From NCBI RefSeq assembly GCF_958295425.1, contig NC_081142.1, positions 18,073,284 to 18,137,283 on the forward strand: a DNA stretch of 64,000 bases, read 5' to 3'. A model generated the notes under the pieces. That model had not been told where the DNA came from and did not search any database. It saw only the letters and a list, made by a program, of their open reading frames with translations. The translations under genes and the position numbers were made by a program. This document shows, piece after piece, positions 12,701 to 27,700 of the stretch. The DNA comes from Solea solea. Its lineage: Eukaryota > Chordata > Actinopteri > Pleuronectiformes > Soleidae. Position 1 is the stretch's first letter, and every line of letters starts with the position of its first letter.

Positions 12701-15700
12701 TGTCAAATAAAATAATTAAAATCTTATCAAACACAGCCCACATAATATGTAAAATGTTGGTTTTAAATATTTATCAAAATGAGTGTTCAAAGCTTTACTG
12801 AAATACAAGATTCTGAGAGAGATTGTATGAAACACAAGATGGCACTATGACTCCAGAGTCCGGCAAACATGCTGCTGAACTCAGCAGCCAGAGGTTTAAT
12901 ATATTTGATAGTGACGGATGATAGTGAGGGAAATGGTTTTTCATTTAACATTGAGCAGTGACAGCAGATCAAAGATGCAGTTACTGTCACAGATCACTCT
13001 TGTGCTGAGGACAAAACACACAAAAGTTCCTGCAATAGACTTACAGTAAGTGTGTGTGCAGAAGGAAAGGTTATAACTAGTGCATATGTGAATGCAAATG
13101 CAGATGGCTATACTCAGGAGTGAGAGCACAGGCCTGCATGTGTGTATTTCTGTGTCTGCAAAGAGTAATTACAAACAACCTTGAACTGCCACATGTGCAC
13201 GATGACAGAAAGTAGAAAGCAGCTCATTCGTCAGCAAGAATAGAAAAAAAAAAGAGAAAAAGAAACAGGCCAAACAACCGAGGGAGAGTGTTACACCACT
13301 TCAACATGCAGGTGTTGGAGCTTTTCTTCCACTTAGGCTCATCCGTGCCAAGTTTGGCCATAAACGGATCAAACGGACACCACTGTAAGAGACCAACTGT
13401 GAATATACAGTAACAATCATCACTTGACTATTAGACAGCCCACATGAAGCGGCTTTTAGAATCTGTTCTTGATTTGCTGTTTGCATGTTTTCAACATCTG
13501 CGGAACATCAGTTAGTACATCCTTTAACAGGACGTCAAACCTTACGTCTGAAGAAACCAGGAAAAAAATACCAAGGAGTTAGCGACTGGAGGGGCATTTT
13601 GGCAGCACGTATACTGTGTGTGTGTGTGTGTGTATGTATCACATGGCACTTAAACAAGACACTGTGCCACTGTTAGCTGTTGTCTTGTGTGTGCTGATTC
13701 TTAGCTCCTTAAAAAAAAAACATAATTCCTCCTCAGGGGTTGTAGAAGCCACATCCAAAAAAAGAATGAATCCCAGCCAGCCTGTTATTGGCTTGATATG
13801 TTTACTGATATTGGCGTACATGTCAGCGGATTAGACAAGACCAAGACATTACAGTAAAGAAATGCCAAAGATTATGTTTGAGATAACGATTGGAACGATT
13901 TTACCTTTACTTCATCTGTCCACCAGAGAGCACTCAAAAGTGCATTTAAAAAAAATCCAATGTGCTGCTGCTGTGGACATATTTTTGTCACAACAACTAT
14001 AACGTGTTATAATATTGTGTGTTTTAAAACCACAAAATAGCACATTCTTAAAGTCTTAAAGGTCCAGTGTGAAAATTCATTTTCATTTTTTATAACCCCA
14101 GAATGAGTCTTTTATACTTATATCAGAAGCTGGGTCAGGTGAATTTTAACCACAAGTATTTTATAGTAGCCCATAATGTACAAACTAATCATCTTTTGAG
14201 TTTTGATGCTAAGTGAAATCTACATAAGTTCTCCACTTAACACACACTTGAAAGGTAAGACATTCAGCTGCAACTTCCCCAATCATTTTTACTCAATTTA
14301 AAACACTAAAGCAAAAGATTACTCTCATAATAGCTAAAGTACAGAAGTAGGAAATGGAGTCTAGTGTCAGTGATGCTGGTGTGCTGTGTTTATGTGCATT
14401 TTTTAATCGATCATCAACCACTTTGATAACTGATTCATCTTTTGAGTGATTTTTCAATAATTAAAGCAATTTCTTAAATGTGAATATTTTCTGCTTTCTT
14501 CGCTCCATATAGTAAAGAAATCATTGAAAACTGAATCATTTTGGTTTATGCACAAAACGTGACATCCGTGAACATCATCATTTCCAGGTTCAACATTTTT
14601 CAACATTTTTGGACATTTCACAGACCAAACAAGTACTCAAGATTCATCGAGAATGTAATTGACGGATTACATTCTGTGAGCCCAAGCTGTGTTCATCACA
14701 ACTGTAAATCATAACAGTGATTTTGATGCCGCTTGCTAAAGAAAAGCCTCCAACTACCTAACCACAAACAGCAGATGCATCAAGGGGATACACATGCTGT
14801 GATAGAGTTGGTGTTTATCTTTTATATATATGACAACTTCCTCTTGTGTGACTTTGTAGGAAACAAAGTCTTTAAGTGATAATTATATATATCACAGGTA
14901 AAAAGAGGATGTGGGCATGTTTTACAAGCTTGTGCTGTCTGTAGCCATAGAGATGTTTCTTGTTAAAGTGAGTAGAGTGATTAAAGCACAACAAAAAAAA
15001 ACAAGCAAGACATTACTTACAGGCTTCCCAGGTGGGCCTCTTTCTCCTGGGCTGCCTGACTTTCCCTTCAAAGACAGAATTCATATTCATCAACAACAAA
15101 TCAACAAATAGTTTAGAGTTATTGTAAGATGAAGCAGCAACTTTAGGATCAATTAACTCCTGCTTGGAGAGTTTAAAATCAAAGTTTCTGAGAATTTACC
15201 ACAGATTACTATGTAATGCAACTGATGATATATAGTAAATGTGGTCAGGAGGCCTTCAATGACTCAATACGACAGATTTGTTCAAGCTCTAATGTAAACA
15301 TTTGTTTGCCATGTTTATAATTAACACACTGTCTATTCTATAGACCATCATATCACCCTAATCATGGCTTCTCTCAGTTGGTTCCCTGTGACTAGGATGG
15401 ATTTGACTGATTACTTTAACCTAGAGGTCTCAAACTTGCAGCCCACCACTTAATATCACCATAAAAGCCAGGATCCGGATGCTCTTCTTGACACAACCCT
15501 CCCATTTATCCGTGCTTCTGACCAGCACGACTCGCTACACTGGATGTGCGCCCTCCTGTGGCTGGGGTCAATTTTGAGTGTCAAATTAACAATGAGGAAT
15601 GGAGACTGGGTACCTTGCTCAGGGGTACCCCAGCCCAGCAAACGTCTGGTTACAAGCCAAGGGAAATATAGTGTTACAAATCATGATGGAATATCGTGAT

Positions 15701-18700
15701 ATACTGTCATTTTAATCTGATATTGCACACCTTTAACTGAACAGTCACCACCCCCTCCACAGTAGACGTTCTGTGGCCCCCAGGCCATTTGAGTTTGAGA
15801 CCCCTACTTTAAAGCTTATATGGGTCCATTTTGACCCGAGATACATAGCAAAGATGTTGACCCCTAGCTAAGCTCATAGATTGTTTGAAATCACTACTTA
15901 AAACCAGTTTTTTACAGATTTGCTGTCATACTTCAATCTTTCTATCTGGTGTTATATTGGTTTTATTCTATGTCTATTCTTTTATTTGCTCTTACCTGCT
16001 TGTGTGTGATACTGTTTTCTTATTTTCTTATTGCTTTTATTTATTTGTACACAGATAAAGCTCAGGTTCCTGATAACACCCTGGCAGAGGTACAGTAATT
16101 AAATGTGGGTATAACCTGATACAGAGGCGAGAAGACACTCTGCTCGCCTCTCTGCTCACTCTGCAAACTGATGAAAGGCCTATCACTTTTTTAACAGGGG
16201 CTTATGTTTTATAATGGATGCGGTGCTGAAGTTCAACATTACATGTGGTAATGTATTTTCCATGAGGTGGTTGAGCATAAAAAGGATGCGCTTGTAAACT
16301 GAGATGCTGCAGGATGATCTTTTATGACCATCATTGCATAAATGAGGCTATATAGCATAAAACATGGCTTTTAATTTCTTCAGAGCCTGAAGCATTCATC
16401 CAGAAATGTGTTAAACATAAAAATATTTACAGCATCATGACAACGCAATGGTCATAGACATCTAAAATGTCCTAAAATGTTGACATGTTGTGTTGGAGTA
16501 AATAAGGCTCCACAAGTGTTTTACACAAGCCAGTAAAAAGTTGAAAGACAATATCTGAAAGAACTTACAATAAATGCTGGTTCTCCTTTTAGTCCAATGT
16601 CACCTCTTTCACCCTGTGAAGAAGAAAACAAAAGGAAAGGCATTTTGATTATTTCCCGTTGTCACAGGAAGCCACGAAACATTAACTGTGACAACAAATT
16701 AAATAAAAGCAGTATTTCTGAGTCTGTTCCAGCACGAATACCATGACTAATAAAAAAAAGGACAAGACATTTTGTTGGACATTTTTTTCACCACAAGCAG
16801 ACACATGGTTTCCCACATGGTGACGTCCATGTTTACCTTGCTGCCCTCCGGGCCTGGTTCTCCGAGTGGGCCATCTGGACCCATGGGCCCCTGTACAAAA
16901 ACACCAAGACACACATTTGAAAGTCACTTCACAACAAACCACCACTTCACTGATTCACAGTTTATGCGCTGAATCAAAATCATACACAATGTGACGTACT
17001 GCGTATATGGTAAACACTGGAATATAAGATAAACAACACAGTAATAACTCAGGATTCTCTGCCTGCTTCGGGGGGTTTCCAACCTGATGCAGCCGCAGGC
17101 GCAACCTACCACTCCCAAAAAACATTCCTGCAGTTTCCCAGCAATGTAGCACCACTCCATGTGTAGGGTGACTGATAAAGATCTGCAAATACAACCTCAG
17201 ACTCTTCCCTTTTTTCCGTCCTGTCTGTGCTTTCAGGACTTTTCCACGTTTAAATTATCAGTTGCTTGCATCTTGTCATTTATATCTCCACCTTTCTTCT
17301 TTGTTAATTTCTCACCATCTACATCATAAAGATTCAAAGGCTGTTTTAGTGAAATGCTGAGGTGTGTACTTGTGTATTGCGATCCAGGAATTACTCATGT
17401 TGCAGGGACATTATGGGGACGTGTCTTCCTTATGGGGACAAATAGCATGGTTAAGGTAATGTCCTCTGAAACCATGGAAACCAGACAGTGTGTGTGTTTT
17501 GTCTGGGCCCCAGAAATTGAAAGGGCTTTTTCAGGGTAAGCACTTAGTTGTGATGATTAAGGTAAGGGTAAGGGGTTAGGGCAGGGGAATCAAACGTATG
17601 GCCCACGGGCCAGAACCGGCCCACCAGAGGGTCCAATCCAGCCCTCAGGATGAATTTGTGAAAATATAAATAAGAATTTTCAGTCTCAGAACCATATAAA
17701 TCCACTGTGATCAGTTGATAAGTTGCAATGCACACGTCTAGAAATTGCACTTGTTTTTCTCAGGAAATGTCAGGTTGTTCATAATACGTTTTGTACAACA
17801 AAGAGAAACATGAGGTGTTCTTGTTGTTTATAGGTTATTATGCTATTATTTTACTGGTCCAGCCCACTTGAGATGAAATTGCACTGTATGTGGCCCATGA
17901 ACTAAAATTAGTTTGACACCCCTGGATTAGGGAATGCTAGGTTTGTCTGTCAATCCACTCTCTTGCAGCAGCAGATATGTTACATAACCACTAGGGAGAG
18001 CCATGAGTCTTTATCTTAAAATCAGTAAAAGAGTTATTGATTAAATATATTCAATCATGTACACACACGCCAATCCCACCTTTAGCACAATTCTAGCTGG
18101 GATTGGCTCTGGCTCCCTCCACAACCCTCAGTGTAAAGTGTAAGTAGTACAGAATGGAATGAATGAATGAATGAATGAATGTAAGAATGTATGAATGAAT
18201 GAATGAATGAATGAATGAATGAATGAATGTCCATTACATATACAGTAATCAGCTTGGGCACTGAGTGTTGCCATGTGTTTTCCTTGGATTGTCTTCAGTG
18301 AGAAAACAAGTGAATAGGGACATTAAAGTGTGAATGAAGATGGTTATCATGTTGGAAATTGTGTGTTATTTATCTGACATTCTCATTTTTTTGCATCACC
18401 TGAAACTGATACACATTCAATGGAATCTTTTGCAACGACACTGAGACATAGTCTCTGTAAGTTTAGAGTCTAATCAAGACCGTTTTTAGAATCACAAGCC
18501 AACCTTTTGTTCTTATGTTAAGCACACTCAGTCGCTCATGTGTATGAAATGTGTTTTACGTACAGTATAAAGCAAAACCTTGCCTTCACCTCTTCACCTT
18601 TAAGTGTCATTCTCCTCGCAGCCACACGGTGTCTCACCAGCATCACTGCACCTTATCCATTTCACATAACTAGTATGTCTTAACAATATTTATGGGGCTT

Positions 18701-21700
18701 TTTGAAACAATTGCAAATGCACCTATAAATAAATTTGGGCCAAGTGTTCGGAAAAACACATGCGTTTTGTTTGCTGCGACTGGCCTCTTTGTTTATGGGA
18801 CTGGAGCAGTGATGTGAAACAGACAGCCACGTGTCTCGTTCAAGTTTTCGTGGAAGTTGAAACTAGTCTCACATAACAAAAAGAAGCCAGAACAAATAAT
18901 ATCCCAAATGCAGTGACGGAGAGCTCTTACCCTCCTGCCCTTTGGCCCGGCAGTGCCTGGAGTACCCCTCTGCCCCTGTGGACCCTGAGACAGAGGACAA
19001 GACAGACTCCAGGTTAGAAAACTGTTCATTCTTGGGGAATGAGGAGGTTCTAGTAAGTATGAGTATAAGTATAATTAGACCCACTCAGCCAGTGAAGACA
19101 TTCTGTTTACAAATGTCTGCACTAACAGAATAACTGATATTAAAAAAACCCTCTTAAAATTTTACGTTCACAAAAAAAACCCAAGCATGTGTTTAACAAG
19201 TTTAAGGAGTTTCCGAGTTAATCTTCCAAGAGAAAGAGTGACACATGCTTCTCAGTCCACTGAGAACAACTAATCTGTGTCTACTAATCTGTGTGTGTGT
19301 GTGAGTGTGACTCATCCTAAAACCAAAAGATAGCAAAAAACTGAACACAGAAAAGAATGAAAACTGCAGACATCACAGTGTGTCGCATATCTCTTTGACA
19401 TGACGTAGGGCCCAAGATGATATGACACTTACAAGTGCACCTTGCATTCCGATGTCTCCCGGACTTCCTGGCAATCCTGGATAGCCCTTTTTTTTCAAAA
19501 CAGAAGAAAACAAAAAACATAAAGATTTGGGCCGGAAACCACATTACTGTCTAAATAAATCTGTTATGTTAAGAGTAGATGTTACTACTGCATAAATTAT
19601 TACATTTATCGTGTACTGTTGCTTTGGGATTTAAAAAAAAAAAACGAGTAAGGACGGCAGCACAGCAGGCCTACAAGAATGTGCACTAAATAAGGGAGTA
19701 AATTAAGACTGTTTCACATTAAGTTGTATTTAAAATGCACTCCAGACTCTGTGAAAGAAAGAAACAGATGAGGCCTTACAGTTCTCATTACAGCACTGTC
19801 AACCACCCATTTTCTGTCTATAATTTCTAATAAAGACTATTACCACAATAACAAAGACGATCCTTGAAGGCAAAAGTGACTGAGACTCGCCAGAAAAAAA
19901 CGGTAATTCCTGCAAATTGTCTTTAAATGGAAACAGAATGTGTCATTGTGATGTGGAGTGAGGGAGCCCGACGCCTTTGTATGAACTGCTCCTCCTCACT
20001 AACTGCATTATTGCAAGAACTGGTGTGTGCATTTCACCATAACGCCTTACAAACTGTACATCTATTTATGTCTTTCTGTTATAAACACACACAGGCACAA
20101 ACACACTTGTTTTTATATATTAGTGAGGACACTAATTCTAACCTTATCACAGACATAATGCATTCCCTAACCCCATACCTTAACCTTAACCATCACAACT
20201 AAGTGCCTAACCCTAAACCTAACCTGAACCCAATTCTAACACTAACCCTAAATACCAAGTCCCAGACAAAATGTCCCCACAAGGACACGCAGACACACTG
20301 GTTTCCATGACTTCAGAGGACATTGCATAGACTTGCATTCATTTCCTGGAGACTTACTCTAACCTTAAGTAATTATGTACATGATGTGGACTTGATTTTC
20401 GTCCCCATAAGGAAGACAAGTCCCCATTATGTGACTGTGTAAACAGATTTAGGTCCCCACAACATAAGGAATACCAGGTACACACACACACACACACAGA
20501 AACACACGCACACACTAGCAATGAGTTGATATTCAAAGTATTCAACCAGCCAGTCTTCATATTAGTCATCCTCTCTTCTCGTCAGTTTGCCCTCTAGCCA
20601 GTCTGCCAGTCAACTACATCTCAACCCAAAAGCCACAGATATGAAGTTAATCCAAGGCCCCAAGGACAAAAGAGAACTCAGGGTGTTCTTGCTCTACCGC
20701 AAACACTGGAAACACAGTTACCATGTTTTTTTGGTCTTTTTTTTCGTGTTCAAGATAAAAAAGTGACACAAACTTTTGTTGCAATGCAATACAAACATTT
20801 ATCAAACCCAACTTCAACTACCTGCACGGATTGAGAGAACATTACGAAACATGGTGAGTCACGTCCATGCAAATTTTTGTCTGTAAAGATGAATCGTTAT
20901 CTTTTTACTGCCTCTGAAGCATTTCATGTTGAGCCATGAAGTGTTAGTGAGTGATGCTGGCCAGTCTCGCTGTTCAGACGCTTTGATGTCAAATCATAGC
21001 AACAGAGCAATGACTGAGAGCGTAGAACACTGCAGAGACATCTCAATGCTTTTTGGCTGACATAATGTATATTTTCCATGTATATATACATACTGTACAT
21101 ATATATATATATAGATATATATAGATATAGATATAGATATATATATATAAAAGTGTTATGACATAACTTTAACAAACAACAGCAAGCCCTTTGGTTTAAT
21201 TGAGTCAGTGAAAGTTATTTTTCATTGCTATCTTCAAAATTGTGGTGAGACAAACAAGTTTATATGACCGAATTTTACAGAAAAAAAGTCATCTGCAAAA
21301 GGTAAACCAATGAAGCACCTGGAACCCTTTAGGTCTCGAGTGAAATAAACCTTGTTGATATGTAACATCTGCCATAAAATTACAGCCAAACTCCCTTTGT
21401 GTTTCTGTTTTATATTCATCATCCTTAGACATTAGTTTACTGAACAACATATCCAAGTTCCTGTGGTCTATTATAGCTTTGCTGCTTTGTCAATATACAG
21501 TATATACACTCTGGCTCCGGGATTAACCGACTCTCAGACAAGAAGCAGAGCTCTGCATTATATACTGAACGACTGTGCTTACCCTCGGCCCGCTCTCCCC
21601 AACTGGGCCTGTTGGACCAGCTGGTCCACGGTCGCCCTGCAGAAAAAAACAATAAGGGGGGGAAAGAAAATGAGAGAACAGATCATTAAACCATGACCTA

Positions 21701-24700
21701 AAACTTTAACACAGCTCCACATACATGTTCTCTAATAAAGAACAATGAAACTGGAGCTTCTTAAATGAAGAAGGTGAGTGTGACAGCTGGTTGAGTGGAC
21801 TTTAAAGCATGCAGATACTTTTGAAACCCACTTGGTGGCATAATGGTGACCCCAGGTGAGCAATAAACCTGACTGGGTCTCCACTCTAACCCCCTTTAAC
21901 ACTCGTGTCAGTGATGCTTTAATCCTCCATTGCATTGTGTAACTTTCATGACTGTACAAGTACCTTTCCGCAACTTCTCGCACTCCTGTCAAATGGTGAG
22001 CGGAATAGTTTTAAAGCAATGTATTGAAACGCAAGACTAATTCAGAAGCTGCTGCGGCTGCTGCGGCAGAAGTAATACATATCCAATGTGAAAGGAATTT
22101 GTGAGCTGTCAGGGTATGGCTGGTGCTGACAGACTGATTCGGGAGGAGGGTTTTGTGTGCAAGAAGGTGGAGAACAAGTCAGACTCTGGAAGGCTGAAGG
22201 CTTCCCCATTACAAGAACATGTTCTGACACACAGGGGGATTCTGGATTAGATGGAAAGGAAAAGAGTTTAAGCTATAGGGAGGGAATGATAGTGATCGGG
22301 GCAATAGGAGGTGTTTGTGGATGTCTGAGATTGAATTAATGCAGTCTAAAGTGCTTTCTACATAGTATCTACATGGTGCTATTTAAAAAAAATAAATAAA
22401 TAAATAAAATGATAAAGTTTATGGGATTGGCACCAGCACCTCCCTTCACGTGGAGGATAAAGTGGTGGAAGATGGATGGATGGATGATAAAGTTTATTTC
22501 AAAGACTAAAAACGTAAATTCATACTTTATCTACTGTGTCTGCAAGTCTAAAATTGAGTGTTAGTGGCCAAATGTTGAATCCTAAATGTATTTTGTACTC
22601 GTTAAAGGTCAAGTGTGTAAGAATTAGTGACATCTAGTGGTGAGGCTGGAGATAGCAACAAACAGAGGACTCTCCTCTGCTCACTCCTCCCTGTACCAAG
22701 CATGTCAGGGAACTATGGTGACCTTCACATACCAGACATAATATTCTTCTTCCTTTGCGTAATAAGCTTTAGCTTCAAAATTGGGCTATAAAGTACAAAT
22801 AAAAGCCTTAGTCTAAGACTATGAAAACCACTTAGTATATTCAATTTCTGTCAACAAACCCTCCCACATTGGACCTTTAATGGCTGACAGTCAGTTGGTT
22901 TGAACAGAATATCAGCATCATGTTTGATAATCAAAACCCAGACTGCCAGAAAAACCATTTCACTTAAGCTGGTTGGCTGCAATGTTAATTTCTGTCAGAC
23001 AGGGAGGTAATGGGAGCTGAGTATGGAAAAGTGACGGGGGTGATGTGACTTTTACAATATTGTGTGGCTGTGAGAGTGTCGAGTGTTTATCTAAGCATGT
23101 GTTTTGGGTCCCACTTGGGCCTCAAGCCAGTGCTGCTTAACACAGCCCTAATTACAGGGGTCTGCCTGCAACAAGCAAGCAGCTGATGCTGACTGACAGT
23201 GTAATGACAGAGAACACACACTCTTTACCTTTTCACCGGGAACTCCTATTACACCATCTATTCCAATCAGGCCTACTGGACCCTGGAGAAGAGGAGAGAA
23301 ACAGTATTCAGCATAAAAACACTCAAGGAAAAGGTATGCCAGTGTCAGGATCCGGTCTTCGGTCATCTCTGGATTATTTTCCAACCTGTTTTGACACTTG
23401 GAATTCTAGAGGTCATAGATTACAATGCAATGCTGATGTAAAAAAAAAGGGGGGGGGGGGGGGGCTGCTAAATTTAGGAGTAACCTGTATGTTGACTTCT
23501 GAATTCCATCTTTTTTGAGGTCATGATAGTGTAATTTCTAAGTTTCCATTTGTATAAAAAAAATATCTTGATTTTCATAAATAAAACACATTTGTGTTTA
23601 CATGTTTCCTGGTTTCAGTGTAAAACCAGTGTCTGCTCAAGTAACAACGAGAGACAAACAAATAAAAAACCACATGCCAGTTCTTGAGATGCTATTACTG
23701 ATTACAAATCTGTTTCAGTAATCCATTTGGAGTCAATGTTCAGTAATCATTCACTGAAAGAGAAACTACAAAAAACCTGTGAGGTTATTGAATTTGTGAA
23801 ACCTATCTCTTGGACACAATAGTGATGATTGAAAATGACTAGTGGTATATTTATTTCCTGGCTCACAGTAACTAAATACTAATGGCACCAGAAAGATACA
23901 CAGTATTTAGTGAAGGAGTCTTTGTGTAAGCTAAGGAGATTTCCCAAATGAGTTAACCACTTCCAGATCAGTTGTCTGGAATCGGAGCTGTGGTTTGGGC
24001 CTTTGCCAGTCTCTCTACTGGAGTCTAGACCAGCAGCGCAGTGACATCGCTGGGTAGACATTCACCCAGAGAGGATAACTGTGCATTTTCAAACTCTAGG
24101 TTTAGTTTGATTAATGACACAGCGAGGACAAAAAGAAATTAAAATTACAAGCAAGGCACTGCTAGTTACAGAGCATCCAAACCTAACTGCATTTCAGTAT
24201 TACCCAATTACAGATCACAGTTCAGTCAGCCTGTGGTTGCATCTATAGAACCAATTCCACCGCTGGATTTCCAACTTACACATTGCTATATGTAAGTAGT
24301 TAACAAATTTCGAGTGTCCTCTTGAGTTGCTAAACTTTCTTCCATCATATTATCATATTTCATGTATGAGTGTAAGAATTTGAATGTCATAAATTGAGAG
24401 GGAGAAAAAACCAGACCACACATTTTCTGCTAACTCAGCTTAAAAAGGCTGACAATTCATGCATCGTCACCTAATAGGCATGATACGGTTGAACACTGGA
24501 TTAATAGTGTGTGAGTGACTGTGAGGGGATGCAGAGCTCTTAAATGACCTCAAGTCCCTTAATTAGGAAATGGAGTGGGACATTGTGGTGCACTATTATC
24601 ATTTAACAGAGGGGAATGGTTTTAAAAAGGGTTTCCACATGGGGAGTCTTTAACAGTACTACTGTGAAGTTGATCTGGAAGTACATGTATGGATATAGCC

Positions 24701-27700
24701 ATTAACTTAAGACGCAGGGACGACATGCACATTGTCCAGAGCATTAAGGATCTCCTTCATATAGCTCTCCTTAACATGTAGTCACTGACATGTAACTTAC
24801 AACATCTCATGTGAACACCTGTGGCTAACTTTAGAAATTGGAGGACCGATGCATGCATGTTTTATTGGCCATGAGCTGGGTGGTGACATAAAAATAGAGC
24901 CCAGCAGCTTGTCTTAATTGGCTGAAATACTTTACACAATAAAATTCCCCCCAGTAAAATTTCACTTCGTAGCGTTTACGAGAGGCCTCTGGTGACAAGC
25001 AAATGTAGGCCTCCTCACATCAACCTTAACCTTTACCAGTCAACAACAGACTTTCTCAGGCTCTTGCACATTTAATTTATCTGCAAAGTGATGTAATGGC
25101 ATTCATTAGAGCCTCCATATGTAGCGAGAGTAGTTTTCTCTGCGTAGCCACATGGCTTCAAAGGACCATCGAGTCAGTAACTGCTTAATCCCTCTCATAT
25201 GTGCACTGCAGCAAACACGATCCAACATGGCCCAATTGTTGCACAGAATGCAAATATTAACATAACGGGGCCTCCAGGAATCATGGATGTTCAAATCCTT
25301 TTTGTGCATTTAGGGATTTTATGTGTATCGACATTTTTCCACAGTATTTGTGTTGGGTACAAAGAAAAAAACAAAACAAAGGCAGACATATTAAACTGTG
25401 ATTTGGCAGGAAATGATTTGATTGAATCATTAAACAAACAATCTAAACACACAGACTATGGGATACATTTAATGAACAAACACCTTTCTTGGATTAACAT
25501 TTACTACTTTAGTTACTATACTCTGATGACACGCAAAGTTTGATTCTTGGACAACAGATGTCAACAATTGACGTCAAAAAAAAAAAAAAAAAAAAAAAAA
25601 GGTTTGGCAGCCTTAAAGCCATGAACAAATGTGCAAACCAAATGAGGTTACTTACACAGGGGATCTGTTTTGGTTGCTCATTCTATTCTACTGTGGAGTT
25701 TTTACAGTTCCATGGTGAAAACACTGTCTGGTCATTGAATCCGACTTTTTCTTGACATAAAAATTGGGTCAGACTTCCTCCAGTTCATTCACGTAATTTT
25801 AGAAACATTTCAACACAGTCTGAAAGTAGTGTGTGCTTTTCACCAGCGCTAAATTAGGTTTCAGGGGAGGCACCATGTTTAGACTAACAGGGGGATTTAA
25901 TTAAAAGCATCTAATCAACAGTCTCCCTGTTGTAGATTAGTCACGTCATTACCAAAAAAAAAAGAGAAACTTACTTGTGGTCCAATTTTCCCAACATTTC
26001 CCATGTCTCCTTTCTCTCCCTGCAAGAAAACATCAAACAGTGTGCTGGTTAATTTCCTGTAATTAAACACATCTATTAGAATCCTAGTTTAATGGGAAGC
26101 AGCATTAGCATAACCAGGAAATACTGACTAATTGTAATATTGCCTGTCTTATCTAAACTTTCCTAATTAACCTATTTTTTGGATGCAAAATAAAAAATTC
26201 TTTAAATTAGAGCTTCATTGTAGAGCTGTGAGTGCTTTTAATTGTTTTGTCAGACACTGACCTGCCTGTCATCAGCAGCAACAGGCTGCTGGACCTGAAG
26301 TCTCTGTTAGTGCTTTCAGACAGACACAATTCTGTTTCTGGCACAGTTCTGGAGTCTCAGAACCTTGGTGCTTTCTGACAAACCAGGCCACGTTTAGAGC
26401 TGCAACTAACGATTATTTTCATAATCGGCTAATCTAACAATTATTTTCTCGATTAATCGTTTGGTCCATAAAATATCAGAAAACCTTAAAAAATGTTGAT
26501 CGGTGTTCATCAAACCTGGAAATGATGATGTTCTCAAATGTCTTGTTTTGTCCACAAACAATAATTATTTACTTTTAATGATTTCTTTGTAAATCCAGAG
26601 CAAAGAAATGAAGAAAATATTCACATTTAAGAAGCTTAAACAATCAGAAATCTTGTTTTAATCATGAAAAAAGCTTCAAACCGATTAATTGATTATCAAA
26701 ATAATTGTCGATTAATTTAGTAATCGATTAATCGTTTCAGCTCTACCCATGTCCACACCAATTTAAAAGTAACTTAAGTGGGAGGATGTTAATCAGGCGG
26801 AACTAAGCACGACACCGGCACTTTTTCTCCATACTTCCTCTACTTTCCACTCATACGCAGAATATGACACACCCACTGATGACGTCACAGTACGCGAGGC
26901 AGAACCGATTGTTTTTTTAGTTCTAGCTGAGAACCGATTTTCAGGTTATGAAACGGTTCAAAATTAAGTTTGGTAACTGGCACCGACACAGAGCCCTGTC
27001 AGTGTGAAAGGGCTATGTGTGTGTAAGCCTTTTTCCTGCTCTATTCAAAGGGTGCTCATGAGAGCTGACTGTGTGTATTTATATCTCTGTCATCTTTGGG
27101 GGGACATTTTGACCTTTTGGGGACATTTTGTCTGGGTCCCACAACCTTAAAGGCCTTTTTTTTTAGGGTTAGGGTTAAGGTTAGGGACTTAGTTGTGATG
27201 GTTAGGGTAAGGGTCTAGGGAATGCATAATTTTGCCGATACGTATGACGATAGCCCTGCAAGGACTGTTTTTCTCCCCTAATTAAGAGGTTGTTTACAAC
27301 ATAGCAAGTCTAAACTTCCTATACTGGTAAACACAGAGACAGCTGCACTAAGTGGTGTGAACTAGACCATAATTTACACTAATTACACATGACAACATGA
27401 TCATGACACTGCATTTGTGGTGCTTACAAAATATGGCTCAACATAGACAGGAAAACCGAGTGAAAAGGTACAGCATGTTGTGAACGACTGACATGAACCC
27501 AAAAAGAAAAGAAAGAGAGAGAGAGCACAATCAATAAAACTAAAGGACAGAGTTGTGTCCGTGAAGTAGAGACAGCAGACAACGTATTCAACAGGAATGG
27601 CAGGACATTAAAGTGAAGAGGAAACAGGACAGTATGTATGTGTTGTCTATACAATTTACTTTAAGTCCACGTCGAACAGAACAGTGACAGTGTCTGCTGC

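Noticed and set aside
23449..23464. 16-base G run as a functional G-quadruplex element
   Set aside because: A plain homopolymer after an A run with no conserved context; its length is also prone to sequencing error.
25199..25543. 114-aa plus-strand ORF containing GPPGIMD
   Set aside because: A single chance GPPG, wrong strand for the gene, no splice sites and no further Gly-X-Y.
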